A DNA stretch of 64,000 nucleotides from positions 1-64,000 of the forward strand of contig JANCRA010000061.1 of NCBI GenBank assembly GCA_024362935.1, written 5' to 3'. This DNA comes from Setophaga petechia (taxonomy: Eukaryota > Chordata > Aves > Passeriformes > Parulidae). A model generated the notes under the pieces. The model saw only the letters and a program-made list of their open reading frames with translations. It was not told the DNA's origin and did not search any database. Positions 48,201 through 57,128 of this stretch are shown one piece after another (position 1 is the first letter of the stretch; each line of letters starts with the position of its first letter). A program made the position numbers and the translations under genes.

Positions 48201-51009
48201 ATGGTACGGCCTTCATTTTGGAAAATCTGGACTTTTCCCTCTTCCAGGATGGCTGGAAGGTTGATGGGTTTGTTGTTAACCTTGTGGGATGGAAAAATGA
48301 GGAAAAGGGTCAAACCTCAGCAGGTGGTTCCCAATCCCACAAAAAGCACATATGTACAAAGGGAGAAATGATTTTATGAATAATCAATTTGCCTTATAAA
48401 TCAGAATTTTTGCCCTGCTTCACACCAAGAAAAGCTCAAACTTCAAATCTGAATAATTTTCTACAACTTCTGAACTAATCTCTTGTTTGTATGGAGACCA
48501 GGATTGGAGAAAAAACACATTCCATCTGGAAAATTGATTTGGAATGGAAAAAAATCCCCAAATTCCACAGGTGTGGCAGTTCTGCTTATTTTTAAGGTGA
48601 ACATCAATATTTCAATGATTTATCCTCTCACATTTTTTGGATGTTTTTCCTTGTTTTTTGAAGTTCAAACTCGTCCAGAAATTTTAATCCACTTGGAACA
48701 AATGATTTCATTGGAATGATGGATCTGAAACTCACCTGGACAGGCTTGTCCTCACCAGCACGGATGGAGACGTTGTAGGCGTAGACAAAGACATTGGCCA
48801 GCGGCTTCTTGGATTGATCTTGGCTCCGCTGCTCCTCCACGGTGAAGGGCTCCAGGGTGGGGTCAGCCCCGCAGTACCTGGCCAGGGTGTACCTGCAGCC
48901 ACCACGGGGGGACACGGACGCCCCATCAAAGGTGTGGTACTGCAGAGATGGGGAGCCTGTGCAGGTGCCCAGGTAGTCGTGGCGGCAGGAGGGCGTGCCC
49001 TTGTCCAGGTGACAGCTCTCCTTGTCCCGGCACTGCACCTGCCGGCAGGGGTCTGTGGGTTTGTTAGTGACAGAAGGTTAAATTCTATTAATTGATCATA
49101 TTACTGATATGTCTAAGTATATATTTGTTTTATATCATGCATGTTTTTGTATCTGATTTGTAATTATATATAAGTTTTTCTATATTATTTATAAATATAT
49201 ATATTATCTCTATGTTTGTTTAGATATGAATTATTTATCCACATACAGAATTTCTAAAAATATAATAAATTTATCTGATTCTAAATAATGCATAAATGTA
49301 AATTTGTCACAGATATGTTATATATATATATTGTATTTGTCTCTAGACTTTGATATTTATTATTTATAATATGTTTATATTTATAGATAGGGATTTTTAT
49401 GTATTATTTATGTATTTCTCCATTGATTCTTATTCATTTATTTAATATGTTACATTTAGGTTTCTTACTATTATTCCTATATATTTGTGTATTAGTATTT
49501 TTTTAAATATTGCTATTATAATATTATATATTATCATGTAATGTTATATATTATTATAATACAATATTAATATTATGTAATGCTATTATTTTTATTTAAT
49601 AGGTGTTTGTCATTTGTATGACTACATATAATTAAATAAAAAATTAATTATATTAAATACTAAATGTGTATAAAATTTAATTACTTTAATTATCTGTTAT
49701 TGATATCTATATAATTCTATATAATTTATTGCTATCAAATTCCACTTCCACTCACCACTGTCACAAGCTCCCTCTGCTCCATAGCGCTTCCCCTGTCCCA
49801 TCCCAACGTTCCACACCCCAAAGGATGCTGTCTTATGCTCCACACGATGGATTCCAAATCCACTTCCCAAATTTATCCCAACCCATGAATATTCTGTCCC
49901 AGGGATCTGCTGCCATGCCACACTCCCTAATGGCCTCTTGTTCAGCAGTATTCCAGAAGTTTCTGCTGTCTTGGCCACTAGGAGGATGCGGTTGTCATAG
50001 CCCTCCAGTGCAACAACGCTGTAGGAGTTGCAGTAACCGGTTATGTCTGGGATGCTGACAAAAAAGGGCTCAAAGGTTACTGCACCGCTGTTCTCACCAC
50101 TACCCAACAGAAAAACCTGGACACCAGCTTCGGAAGTGAGGAACAAGCCCTGCGGGGATTGGGTGCCATAGAGCAGAGAGTGGCTGGGTTGTATCTCGCG
50201 CGTGGTTTTGGTGACTTCACCATGACCCGTGACACGCGTTGGTTGGGCAGCAGTGATGTAGATGAGGTTGGATTGTCCCTGGAAGGGCACTGGTGGCACA
50301 AGGAAGGACTTTCCCCACTGGGTGATAGGGTGGAGCTGTTCCACCACGTGATCGCAGCGGCTCAACCTGCCCACACAGGTGTGACCAGTGAAGACAGCCA
50401 CCGGTCTCTGTGCCACCACCCGCGTTCCGGAAAGATCGGCTGCGCTCTGGATCTGTGCTGCTTGGAACGGCTCCAGCGGGATGGTGAGGGTGGAGCCACG
50501 TCGATGCAGGCGTCCACGGAAGGTGATGTCAGCGTTGAGGTGGATGTTAACTGTGGTGGGTTGATCCCAAGCAGCCACCACAAACTGGGCATTGCGGGTG
50601 GGGCCGGGGTTGGGGGTGACCACGTGGTATTCCGTACCCCACCTGTGGACCGGGATAACAACGGCGGAGTCAGCTGCTGTGGGTTTGTCGTTGACCATCA
50701 CTGCGGTGACAGCGGCAGTGGTCTTCACCACCACAGCATTTTCAAAAATTTGGCTTCCCACCATCTCGGCTTGGGGTGGGATCTTCACCAAGACTGGTTG
50801 GTTAGCAGCTGCTTGCACTGTCATCCGTAATCCAGGTCTCTTCATGGATATGGTGGCAGTGGTGGATGGCGAAGGGCCAGTGAGGAGGAGGTGGCGGAAG
50901 TCGCTACGAAGGGTGCACTGGTCACCATTCTGCAGGAAGGCCACCAGGAATTCGTCACCCAGGTGAGGTGGTGACATCTCAGAGGTGATGCTGGGGGCAT
51001 GGAGGAGAG
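44628..51009 (-). CDS. FCGBP-like secreted protein (IgGFc-binding domain, VWD repeats), 3'-incomplete
   Basis: Six exons on the minus strand: 51009-49756, 49052-48736, 48280-47950, 47376-46913, 45924-45363 and 45220-44628. All boundaries have GT/AG and the phases fit throughout (1,1,0,1,0,1,0). Domain order: IgGFc-binding N-terminal domain (about 415 residues), then von Willebrand D domains in two-exon form with C8, TIL and VWC-like Cys-rich parts, including [16 protein letters not shown] and [10 protein letters not shown] motifs. Such proteins are large, Cys-rich, mucin-associated secreted proteins of epithelia. Human FCGBP has about thirteen VWD repeats; here only two whole ones and the start of a third are present. 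The first repeat lacks C8 and TIL. The next exon should follow below 44628 but is not found before or after the LTR at 43687-44428. All six exons are open, so the gene may be functional but rearranged, or a recent pseudogene fragment. It could equally be called zonadhesin-like or alpha-tectorin-like, but the N-terminal domain favours FCGBP. Confidence 0.82.
45363..45924 (-). CDS. FCGBP-like exon: second half of a VWD plus C8
   Basis: It begins [10 protein letters not shown] in phase 0 and contains [12 protein letters not shown], the diagnostic [15 protein letters not shown] (calcium-binding loop) and a complete C8 domain with YCGVI, FRECH, DCAFDAC and VTACQSHG. It ends in phase 1 at CG|GTGAG. 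It is the reference for what the shorter exon at 47950 has lost. Confidence 0.88.
45950..46200. repeat. AT-rich intronic tract
   Basis: Almost pure A/T within the FCGBP-like intron. No coding potential. Confidence 0.7.
46207..46880. repeat. Purine-rich degenerate repeat in an intron
   Basis: On the plus strand, irregular units of roughly 25-30 bases of the type 'ggggaaaa-gagg-gattt' repeat over 670 bases with very few C. The sense (minus) strand is thus pyrimidine-rich next to an acceptor. Confidence 0.7.
46913..47376 (-). CDS. FCGBP-like exon: VWC-like and first half of a VWD, no TIL
   Basis: It opens with an unusual linker ([16 protein letters not shown]), then Cys-rich [15 protein letters not shown], then [19 protein letters not shown]. 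It is 464 bases against 593 for the equivalent exon at 44628; the difference is the missing TIL domain at its start. Acceptor TTGTAG, donor AAG|GTGGGC. Confidence 0.85.
47400..47840. repeat. Degenerate tandem repeat in the intron where C8/TIL is missing
   Basis: Words such as 'ggatgg-cctcaggaaa', 'attc-att-ttatggacacctg' and 'agatcaggtag' recur at about 47410-47480, 47590-47660 and 47720-47800. They suggest three decayed copies of a unit of roughly 100-150 bases. No exon is visible. Confidence 0.45.
47950..48280 (-). CDS. FCGBP-like exon: second half of a VWD, no C8
   Basis: It begins [10 protein letters not shown] and has [13 protein letters not shown] and [14 protein letters not shown], but ends after a short acidic tail with CQEDC instead of a C8 domain. 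It is 331 bases against 562 for the equivalent exon at 45363. The donor is TGTG|GTGAGT, phase 1. Confidence 0.85.
48736..49052 (-). CDS. FCGBP-like exon: first half of the first VWD, degenerate
   Basis: It starts with a split Asp codon and [14 protein letters not shown]. The D-domain start reads [19 protein letters not shown], where the usual Gly-Asp-Pro-His is Gly-Ser-Pro-Ser, so the metal-binding Asp is missing. It ends GEDKPVQ in phase 0. Confidence 0.82.
49081..49740. repeat. Extreme AT-rich intron
   Basis: More than 80% A/T by eye, with many TATAT and ATTAT runs. Lies between the N-terminal and first VWD exons of the FCGBP-like gene. Confidence 0.75.
49756..51009 (-). CDS. FCGBP-like exon: IgGFc-binding N-terminal domain
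   Basis: One 1254-base exon codes for about 418 residues, beginning (A)[20 protein letters not shown] and including [43 protein letters not shown] and [15 protein letters not shown]. This is the pattern of the IgGFc-binding N-terminal domain, with its paired Cys around HVVEQL. The acceptor (CTTCCTCCCCCCAG|CT) requires a 5' exon ending in phase 1, so 50977 is an internal Met and not the start. Confidence 0.87.
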
Positions 51010-51039
51010 CTGGGGGGAGGAAGAAGAGGGATGGGTAAT

Positions 51040-51710
51040 CTGATAGTTTGATTGGTAATCAATTAATTATTGATTTGATGGATTATTAAATTGATGGATA
51101 GCTGATTTTATGCAGATTTGATTTGTTAGATGGATAATTGGTTTGATGGACAGTTGATTTCATGGATCACTGATTGCTTGATTATTGATTTAGTGGACTA
51201 CAGATTTGATAACTTGATCAATTTGGTAGGTGATTGATTAATGGATTATTAATTTAATGGGTTAATGATTAGATAAAATATTGGCTTGATGGACCTTCAA
51301 TCTGCTAGACTTTTGATTTCATTTGCTAGACCACTGATTTGATGAAACGCTGATTTAATGGAATATTGAGTAAATAAATTATGTAGCCAATTGACTTTTG
51401 AGTCAATGGATTAATTTTTATTGGGCAGACTGTTGATTTGATGAAGTGCTAATTACATGGGTCATTGATTTTGATTTGACAGTTTATTGAGTTTATGGAC
51501 TATAGATTTGATTTGATGGGATATTATTTTGGAGGAAAAATTTAAACCTTGATCTGACAGATTATATCTTTAATGGATTACAGGTTTGATGGACTTGATT
51601 AATATTATGAACTATTAATTTGTTAGATCACTGATTTGATGGAGTGATAATTTGATCATTTATTTGATTAATTTTTCATACATTCATTCTCCAGTTAGGA
51701 GAGTAAACTC
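51040..51710. repeat. Degenerate minisatellite 'ttgatttgatggat'
   Basis: Variants of TTGATTTGATGGATTA and TGATTAATGGATTATT recur with a period of roughly 15-20 bases over about 650 bases, upstream of the N-terminal domain exon. Confidence 0.75.
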
Positions 51711-51963
51711 CACTTGGTAGAGTAAACTCTGAAAAAATATTTAATGAATTAAGTTAATCTGTTGGATTATCATTCACTGGAATAAACGATTTGAACAATC
51801 ATGAATTTTGTTGAAATCCCAATTAATTCCCTGGGAAAAAAGATGGAGTTTTTGGATTGGTCAATCCTTCTTCTGTACTGGATAACCCTTATTTTGAGGA
51901 AATTCATTATTTCAGGGGAATTTTATAGCTTTTGGGGCATCTCTCCAACCTGTTTCAACCTAC

Positions 51964-52024
51964 CCCAGAACATAACATTCCAGAACCATCTCAGCACATC
52001 TGCTTTTCCCAAGCTGCGATCCAT
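51964..52024 (-). CDS. Candidate first coding exon (signal peptide) of the FCGBP-like gene
   Basis: An ATG at 52024 opens a 20-codon frame ending TGG-G|GTAGGT, a fair donor in phase 1, which is what the next exon needs. The joined start has a basic N-terminus (MDRSLGK) and a hydrophobic core (WFWNVMFWALLHA), like a signal peptide. Against it: the surrounding DNA is AT-rich and the segment is short, so the fit could be chance. Confidence 0.3.
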
Positions 52025-52339
52025 GATGCTCTGGGTGAAAAAGGTGAAAAAACAGTCAAATTATCATATTTTGTGAAATTTCACTAGAATTTTCCCCAAA
52101 TTCACCATTTCTTTATATAAAAGACACAAATCCCCAAAATCTGTTTCAGCCTTGTACTCATCCCAAAAAACAGTGTTGAACTGAATTTGTCCCCAAAATC
52201 TGTCCTTCTCAAGCCATCCTCAAATTCACTACTTAAATTGCATTTACTCAAAAATTTATTCCATCTAGTGAATTTTATTCCATCTAGTGCAAAAATTGGC
52301 TTTTTGGGGGGGCTTTTCCACATTTCTCTCCCCACCATC

Positions 52340-53035
52340 CTAGGTATCTTTCAATCTCTTTTCTCTTTTCCTCTTTTTTTTCTTTCCCCCTTACCTCCCT
52401 TTTCTTTTTTTTTTTTCCTATTTTTTTGTAATTTTATTTTTCCCTTATTTTCCCCATCCTTTCTTTTGTTTCATTTTTCCAGTTTCTCCTCTTTTCCCCA
52501 GATTCCATTTTTCCATCCAAATCCCCTTTTGGCTTTTCCATTTCTTTACCTTTTTCCCCTTTTCAATCCCTTTCCCCTGCTTTCAGTCCTTTACTGCACT
52601 TTTAAAATTTTCTTACCTTTTTATCCTTTCCTCCACCTTTTGCCTTTTTTCCCTCCACTTCCTTAATTTTTCTTCACCCTCCTTTGTTTCCTTTTTCTAC
52701 CCCCTTTTCTCTTGCCTCATTCTTTTCCCTTTCTTCCTGCTTATTCCTCCTTTTCCATATATTCCCCTACTTTCCTGCTTTTTTCCCTGGTTTTCCTTTC
52801 CTCACCTTTTTTCCTTTTCCTCCCCCTTTTTTCCCCTTTTTCCTTTTATCCCACTCTTGCCCATTTTTTGTTCTTTTCCTCTCTTCTTTCCTCAATTTTC
52901 CTTTCCTCCCTCTTTTTCCTTTCCTCCTTCTTTTTCTCTTTCCTTCTCTCTTCTTCCTTTCCTTCCTTCTCCCCCTCTCTCATTCCCTTCCAAACCCCTA
53001 TCCTGCCCTTTTCTACCCCAAATCCCTTCATAAGT
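52340..53035. repeat. Pyrimidine-rich tract (C/T)
   Basis: About 700 bases of T-, C- and CT-runs on the plus strand with few purines. Long open frames here (rich in Phe, Pro, Leu and Ser) are artefacts of this composition. Confidence 0.8.
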
Positions 53036-53669
53036 CTCCCAATCCCACTGCTCCCAGGACCAGACCCAGGGCTGGGGTGGCAGGAGAAGGGGGGTGGAGA
53101 TGGGGAAAGGGGGGAACTTTAGGAGTCTTCAGATGAATTTTCCCACTTCAGGGAATCTTTCCCACCAAAAAAATAATCAGTTATTAGATCTGCATTTGCC
53201 CTTACCTGTCTTGGGCCCTGTTTGATCCCCAGCTTAGCTCTGTATCCCCAAAGAGCTCCGTTTTATCCCCAAAGCTGCAAAGAAAACACAATCCCAGGAC
53301 AGCAGATCTGGCTCCTCCCTCAATTATTTTTTAATTTTGGCAGAAAAAGGGGAATGAAAATGACTAATCCAGGCATCCCCAGGGGATCACCCCACCCAAT
53401 GACGTGAGATAATTTTTGGCCAGAAAAGGTGAAAACAGAGAGAAAAACAGGGTTTTTTTGTTAAAAATGATGTCAAAATTGGCATTACCGGATATCGAGG
53501 TTTTTTTGTCCAATGTGGTTTAAATTATTCCACAATGACAAGGAGGTGATGGAGCAAATATAGTGTAATTTTTTGAGAAATAGAGGGTATAATTTGGGCA
53601 AAAAAGAGGGGAAAAGGGAAAAAAGGGAAGGGGAGGAAGGGATGGAATAAAAAACCCCCAGCATTTGAT
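53036..53669. other. Non-coding DNA between the FCGBP-like gene and CR1
   Basis: No exon or repeat was identified. It could hold the promoter of the FCGBP-like gene, but no TATA box or CpG island is clear. Confidence 0.35.
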
Positions 53670-54370
53670 AGATTGAGGAATTGATGGGATCACCAGGCCC
53701 ATGGCATAAGGTGCTCCAGGGGGAAATGTCAGGTCCTTCCCTTCACAAGAACCTCTGCAGTTCCAGGCTGGGGCACAGTGGTTGGGAAGCTGCTCATTAT
53801 AAAAGGCCCTGGGGGTGCTCATGGCAGCAGCAAAACCTGAGCCAGGTGCTCCAGGTGGCCAGGAAGGGCAATGGCACCCGGGCTGTGCCAGCCATGGTGT
53901 GGCAGCAGGACCAGGGCAGTGACTGTCCCCTCTCTGGGCACTGCTGAGGCCACACGTCAAATCCTGGGGACAGTTTTGGGTCCCTCGCAGCAAAAAAGAC
54001 GCTGAAGGGCTGGAGGATGTCCAGAGAAGGGAACAGAGCTGGGGAAGGGTCTGGAAAATCAGGAGCAGCTGAGGGAGCTTAGCAGAGCTCAGCCTAGGGA
54101 AAAGGATGATTAGGGATGACTTTGTCACTTTCTACAATTACCTGGAAGAGAGGTTGCTGCCAGGTGGGAGTGAATATTTTCTCCCAGCCAACCAGCAGCA
54201 GGACAAAAGGAAATGGTTTCAAGCTGTGCTAGGAGAGGCTCAGGCTGGACATCAGGAGGAATTCCTTCACAGAAAGGGTCATTGGGCATCGGAATGGCCC
54301 ACTCAGGGAGGTGGTGTAATCACCACCCCTGAAGTGTTCAAAAAACATCTGGACATAGTACTCAGTGCCA
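53670..54370 (+). repeat. CR1 LINE 3' part, cut before its end
   Basis: The run from about 53760 on matches the end of the CR1 reverse-transcriptase frame and the 3' region: 'ggtggccaggaagggcaatg', 'aggccacac', 'ggatgtccagagaagggaac', 'ggaatggcccactcagggag' and 'tgaagtgttcaa'. It stops at 'actcagtgccatg', without the usual final part and ATTCTATG-type end, because provirus U5 follows directly at 54371. The left edge is approximate. Confidence 0.82.
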
Positions 54371-54609
54371 TGCTGAGAATTGCTGCCTCGCGTTTGCTTC
54401 ATCACCTCTGGCTCGTGCTGTCGACTCTGCTGCTTAGCCTGCTGGAGCTGCCTCCTCCACCACTGACGTGGAGGGAGCCCCAGGAAAGGGCCTTGTCATC
54501 CAGTTGCTCCCGCCGGAGATCCTGGATCCTGCAGCTGCCCGTGCCCTCAAACAGGCTGTTGGCTGTGCATTCCTGTGGGCCAGCCGGGCTCAGCTTCGGC
54601 ACCGCCACA
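54371..54609 (+). repeat. ERV2 5' LTR remnant (U5 only, 239 bp)
   Basis: It corresponds to 62779-63016 of the 3' LTR with one single-base indel and a few substitutions. It begins within a few bases of the expected R/U5 boundary, 12 bases after the position of the AATAAA in the complete LTR. U3 and R are replaced by CR1 sequence. Confidence 0.88.
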
Positions 54610-54614
54610 GCTGC

Positions 54615-54632
54615 TGGCGCCCAACATGGGGC
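54615..54632 (+). promoter_or_regulatory. ERV2 primer-binding site, tRNA-Lys(1,2) type
   Basis: TGGCGCCCAACATGGGGC lies five bases after the LTR end and matches the Lys(1,2) primer site with one change (A for G at position 12). Several betaretroviruses use this primer. Confidence 0.83.
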
Positions 54633-55052
54633 GGCTTGGCATCGTAGTCGCCAGAATCACGTCCGCCTCACGGACCGAAGCATTCGTCTTCACTGGGCGC
54701 GGCAGTGCCTCCGCGAGTGGAACGCCTGGACGCTGGGAATACCGCTCCGGAGGACGGGACCGTCAACCTCCGGCACCCCGGAACGGTCCTCCAGAGGTGA
54801 TCTCCCGACATCCGGATTCCTGCTCTACCCTCTAAGGTCGGTTTTCGCACCCCCTCGGTCTTTTATCGGATCCCCCCGGCCGCTTCGTCCTCCGGGTGGA
54901 GGTCGTTTTTTCTTCGTGGCAGAGGGCCTTAGGGGGAGATTTTCTTTCCATACCCTTTTTTTCGGTTTTTTAATCCCTATTTTCAGTCAAGCGGGTGTCG
55001 GTTGAAGCTGCTTGGCCATTTTAACATCTGCATCTGCCATTTTAACATTTTA
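54633..55052 (+). other. ERV2 5' leader
   Basis: GC-rich leader between the primer site and gag. It should hold the packaging signal and the splice donor for env mRNA, but neither could be fixed by reading. Upstream ATGs exist (for example 55002, in frame with gag). Confidence 0.5.
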
Positions 55053-57104
55053 ATGGGTGCGCGACTGTCGGCCGAGCAGCGTGAGGCTGTTTTAGTTTTA
55101 GTTGAAGTTCTTGTTAATGGGAAAGTTTTAGTTAAAGAAAAGGAGATCCGGAGCTTGGTTCGCTGGGTCTCCTCTCAGTTTCAGGATATCTCCTCTGACC
55201 AGTATAGGAGCCCCCGATTTTGGGAGGAGGTCTCCAGGAAATTATCTTATTTGGTCCGGTCAGAGGAGACCGCACTCACTAAAAAATTGAAATTGGCAAG
55301 ACACCTCAATTGGGTGACTCAGCTCCTACAGGTGCTGAGGAAACAGGAGAATAAAAAACTGAGAGAACACCCCAAGCTCTCAAGTGCGGTCTCAGCCCCC
55401 GGTTCGGTTCCAACCCCTGAGCGTGTTCCTACCCCCCAGCCCCGTTCCCCTTCACCCCTCAGACCTGGGATCCTGAGGAAAGCAGCCCCTGGCCACAGCA
55501 GGCAGGAGCCTCTCCACCGCCCTGGCTCTCCTCAGGGTCGCCAATCCCCCCGCGGTCGGAGTCCTGGCCAGACTCCGGCCGGTTCTCCCTTTCCCCCATC
55601 TTCTCCCGCTCCCTCATTCCGTGTTGTGAAATCCCCTAAGTTATCTACTAAAGTTCGCTTCATGGTCCCTACCCAAGATGGCTCCCGTGAAGCCCAAGAT
55701 GGCGGGGACCATGAGGCACCCCAGCAGGGAAGGCCCCTGCCCCCACCTTATCCCTATTCCAATCCTTTTTGTAGCCCCTCGCCCAATCCTTTCCTTACCA
55801 GTCCCAACCCATTCCTCCCTCACGATCCTGCCTACTCTTACTTCTCTCCTCCCTCTCCCAACGCTCCGCCCTCCTCCTCCGTGGCTCCTCCTTTTGCTCC
55901 GCCTCCGCCTCAGGCCCTCCCACCTTGCCCAACCCAATGGGCGGGCCCTCTCTCATCGGTCCCCACCCCGGGTTCCCACGGCACCCCTGACCCCGCCCCT
56001 TCCGGTCCCCTCCCCCTGGGTTCCGGTTCCCACGGTCAGCCATCTTGGTCAGAATTTTCCCACGGACCGGGGACCGGGGCCGAGGGGAAGGAGAGCACAC
56101 CGGAGCCTGCTGGTAACATCATGGCAGCTCCGGTGACTTACCACCGGAATCGGGGCGGAGGAAATCCCCGCATCCAGTGGTCCCCAGTCCCCCGTTCTCT
56201 CATCAAAGAGCTGGTAAAGGCTCAAAAGGAGCACGGGGGACAGAGTAGGTACTTCCGGGGGCTACTGGAGGCTTCCCTCCTGGAAACCGAGCTTGTCCCT
56301 GCCGATTTGCGGCAGATTTTTAGTTGTTTGCTAGACGTTGCTCGGTATTCGAGGTGGGAAGCCACGTGGGAAAGGGGGGTGGCTGACATCTTGCCCCAGC
56401 TGTGGGAAGACCCGGAGGTGGGGGAAGATACTGAGGGAGAAAGGCTCACCGGGAACCATCTGTGTGGGTTGGGTGAATGGGAGAAGGGCGAAAAACAGGC
56501 CCGCCTGATTCCCACTGAGGCGCTGAAGCGGGGCACACAGGTGGCGCTGCAATCATTCTACCGCGTGGCCGCGGGGGTGCCTTCGGTCCCTGTGTCCCAT
56601 CTCTTCCAGGGGCCGACGGAGAGTTTTGATGATTTCGTGGTGCGGCTGCAGCAGGCGGCGGAGTCAGAAGAGCCGGACGAGGGTGCTCGGAGGAAGATGG
56701 TCACGCTTCTCGCCAGTTCCAACGCGAACCAGGCCTGCAAGGCCGCAATAATGAGCCTGCCGCTTCACCCTCGTCCCACGCTCCGCGATCTTCTGGAGGT
56801 CTGCGCGGCAAAGGTACCGGTAGCATCAAAGGCATCCGACGAGAAGTCGTCTACACCGTCAGCCGCTCGTCGGGTGTCCTTCGCAGACCTCCAGGGGACA
56901 GTCGCCGCCGCTGCACCATCTCCATCGGTCCACCGCTCGGGACCCGGCACCCCCCGGAATGGCCGTCACTCCACCTCGGCGTGTCACCTATGTCAAAGGG
57001 AGGACCACTGGATGCCTGACTGCCCGCTCCGCAAGGAGTTTTATGCATTCAAGAGAGCTCAGCAGTCGGGCGTCCAAGGAGGAGAGGACTCAAAAAACTT
57101 ATAA
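55053..57104 (+). CDS. gag: ERV2 Gag polyprotein, full length
   Basis: 683 uninterrupted residues. The frame is open from 55002, but the Met at 55053 gives MGARLS with a myristoylation Gly2 and is preferred. A helical matrix (about 1-105) is followed by a long Pro/Ser-rich region (about 110-350) with a PPPY late-domain motif (DNA about 55738-55755), which recruits Nedd4-type ubiquitin ligases for budding. Capsid follows, with the major homology region FQGPTESFDDFVVRLQQA (near 56606-56659). The nucleocapsid has one CX2CX4HX4C zinc knuckle (CHLCQREDHWMPDC, 56982-57023); two knuckles are usual in beta- and alpharetroviruses. Gag ends at TAA 57102-57104, four bases after the slippery heptamer. 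No inactivating change was seen. Confidence 0.9.
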   Translation: MGARLSAEQREAVLVLVEVLVNGKVLVKEKEIRSLVRWVSSQFQDISSDQYRSPRFWEEVSRKLSYLVRSEETALTKKLKLARHLNWVTQLLQVLRKQENKKLREHPKLSSAVSAPGSVPTPERVPTPQPRSPSPLRPGILRKAAPGHSRQEPLHRPGSPQGRQSPRGRSPGQTPAGSPFPPSSPAPSFRVVKSPKLSTKVRFMVPTQDGSREAQDGGDHEAPQQGRPLPPPYPYSNPFCSPSPNPFLTSPNPFLPHDPAYSYFSPPSPNAPPSSSVAPPFAPPPPQALPPCPTQWAGPLSSVPTPGSHGTPDPAPSGPLPLGSGSHGQPSWSEFSHGPGTGAEGKESTPEPAGNIMAAPVTYHRNRGGGNPRIQWSPVPRSLIKELVKAQKEHGGQSRYFRGLLEASLLETELVPADLRQIFSCLLDVARYSRWEATWERGVADILPQLWEDPEVGEDTEGERLTGNHLCGLGEWEKGEKQARLIPTEALKRGTQVALQSFYRVAAGVPSVPVSHLFQGPTESFDDFVVRLQQAAESEEPDEGARRKMVTLLASSNANQACKAAIMSLPLHPRPTLRDLLEVCAAKVPVASKASDEKSSTPSAARRVSFADLQGTVAAAAPSPSVHRSGPGTPRNGRHSTSACHLCQREDHWMPDCPLRKEFYAFKRAQQSGVQGGEDSKNL

Positions 57105-57128
57105 AGGAGCGCAGCCCCCCCCTGCGCG
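57092..57128 (+). promoter_or_regulatory. ERV2 -1 ribosomal frameshift signal
   Basis: A AAA AAC (57092-57098) lies exactly in the gag reading phase, directly before the TTA TAA end of gag. Ten bases further a GC stem can form, GCGCAG (57109-57114) with CTGCGC (57122-57127) around a loop of C. Slippage by -1 enters the pro-pol frame, which is open from here. This is a classical retroviral frameshift site. Confidence 0.88.

Noticed and set aside
52187..53136. Long Phe/Pro/Leu/Ser-rich frames
   Set aside because: They come from pyrimidine-rich low-complexity DNA; no domain or membrane-protein pattern holds up.
54106..55005. 299-codon open frame on the plus strand
   Set aside because: It runs through CR1, the U5 remnant and the provirus leader, three unrelated pieces. 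The composition is not protein-like.
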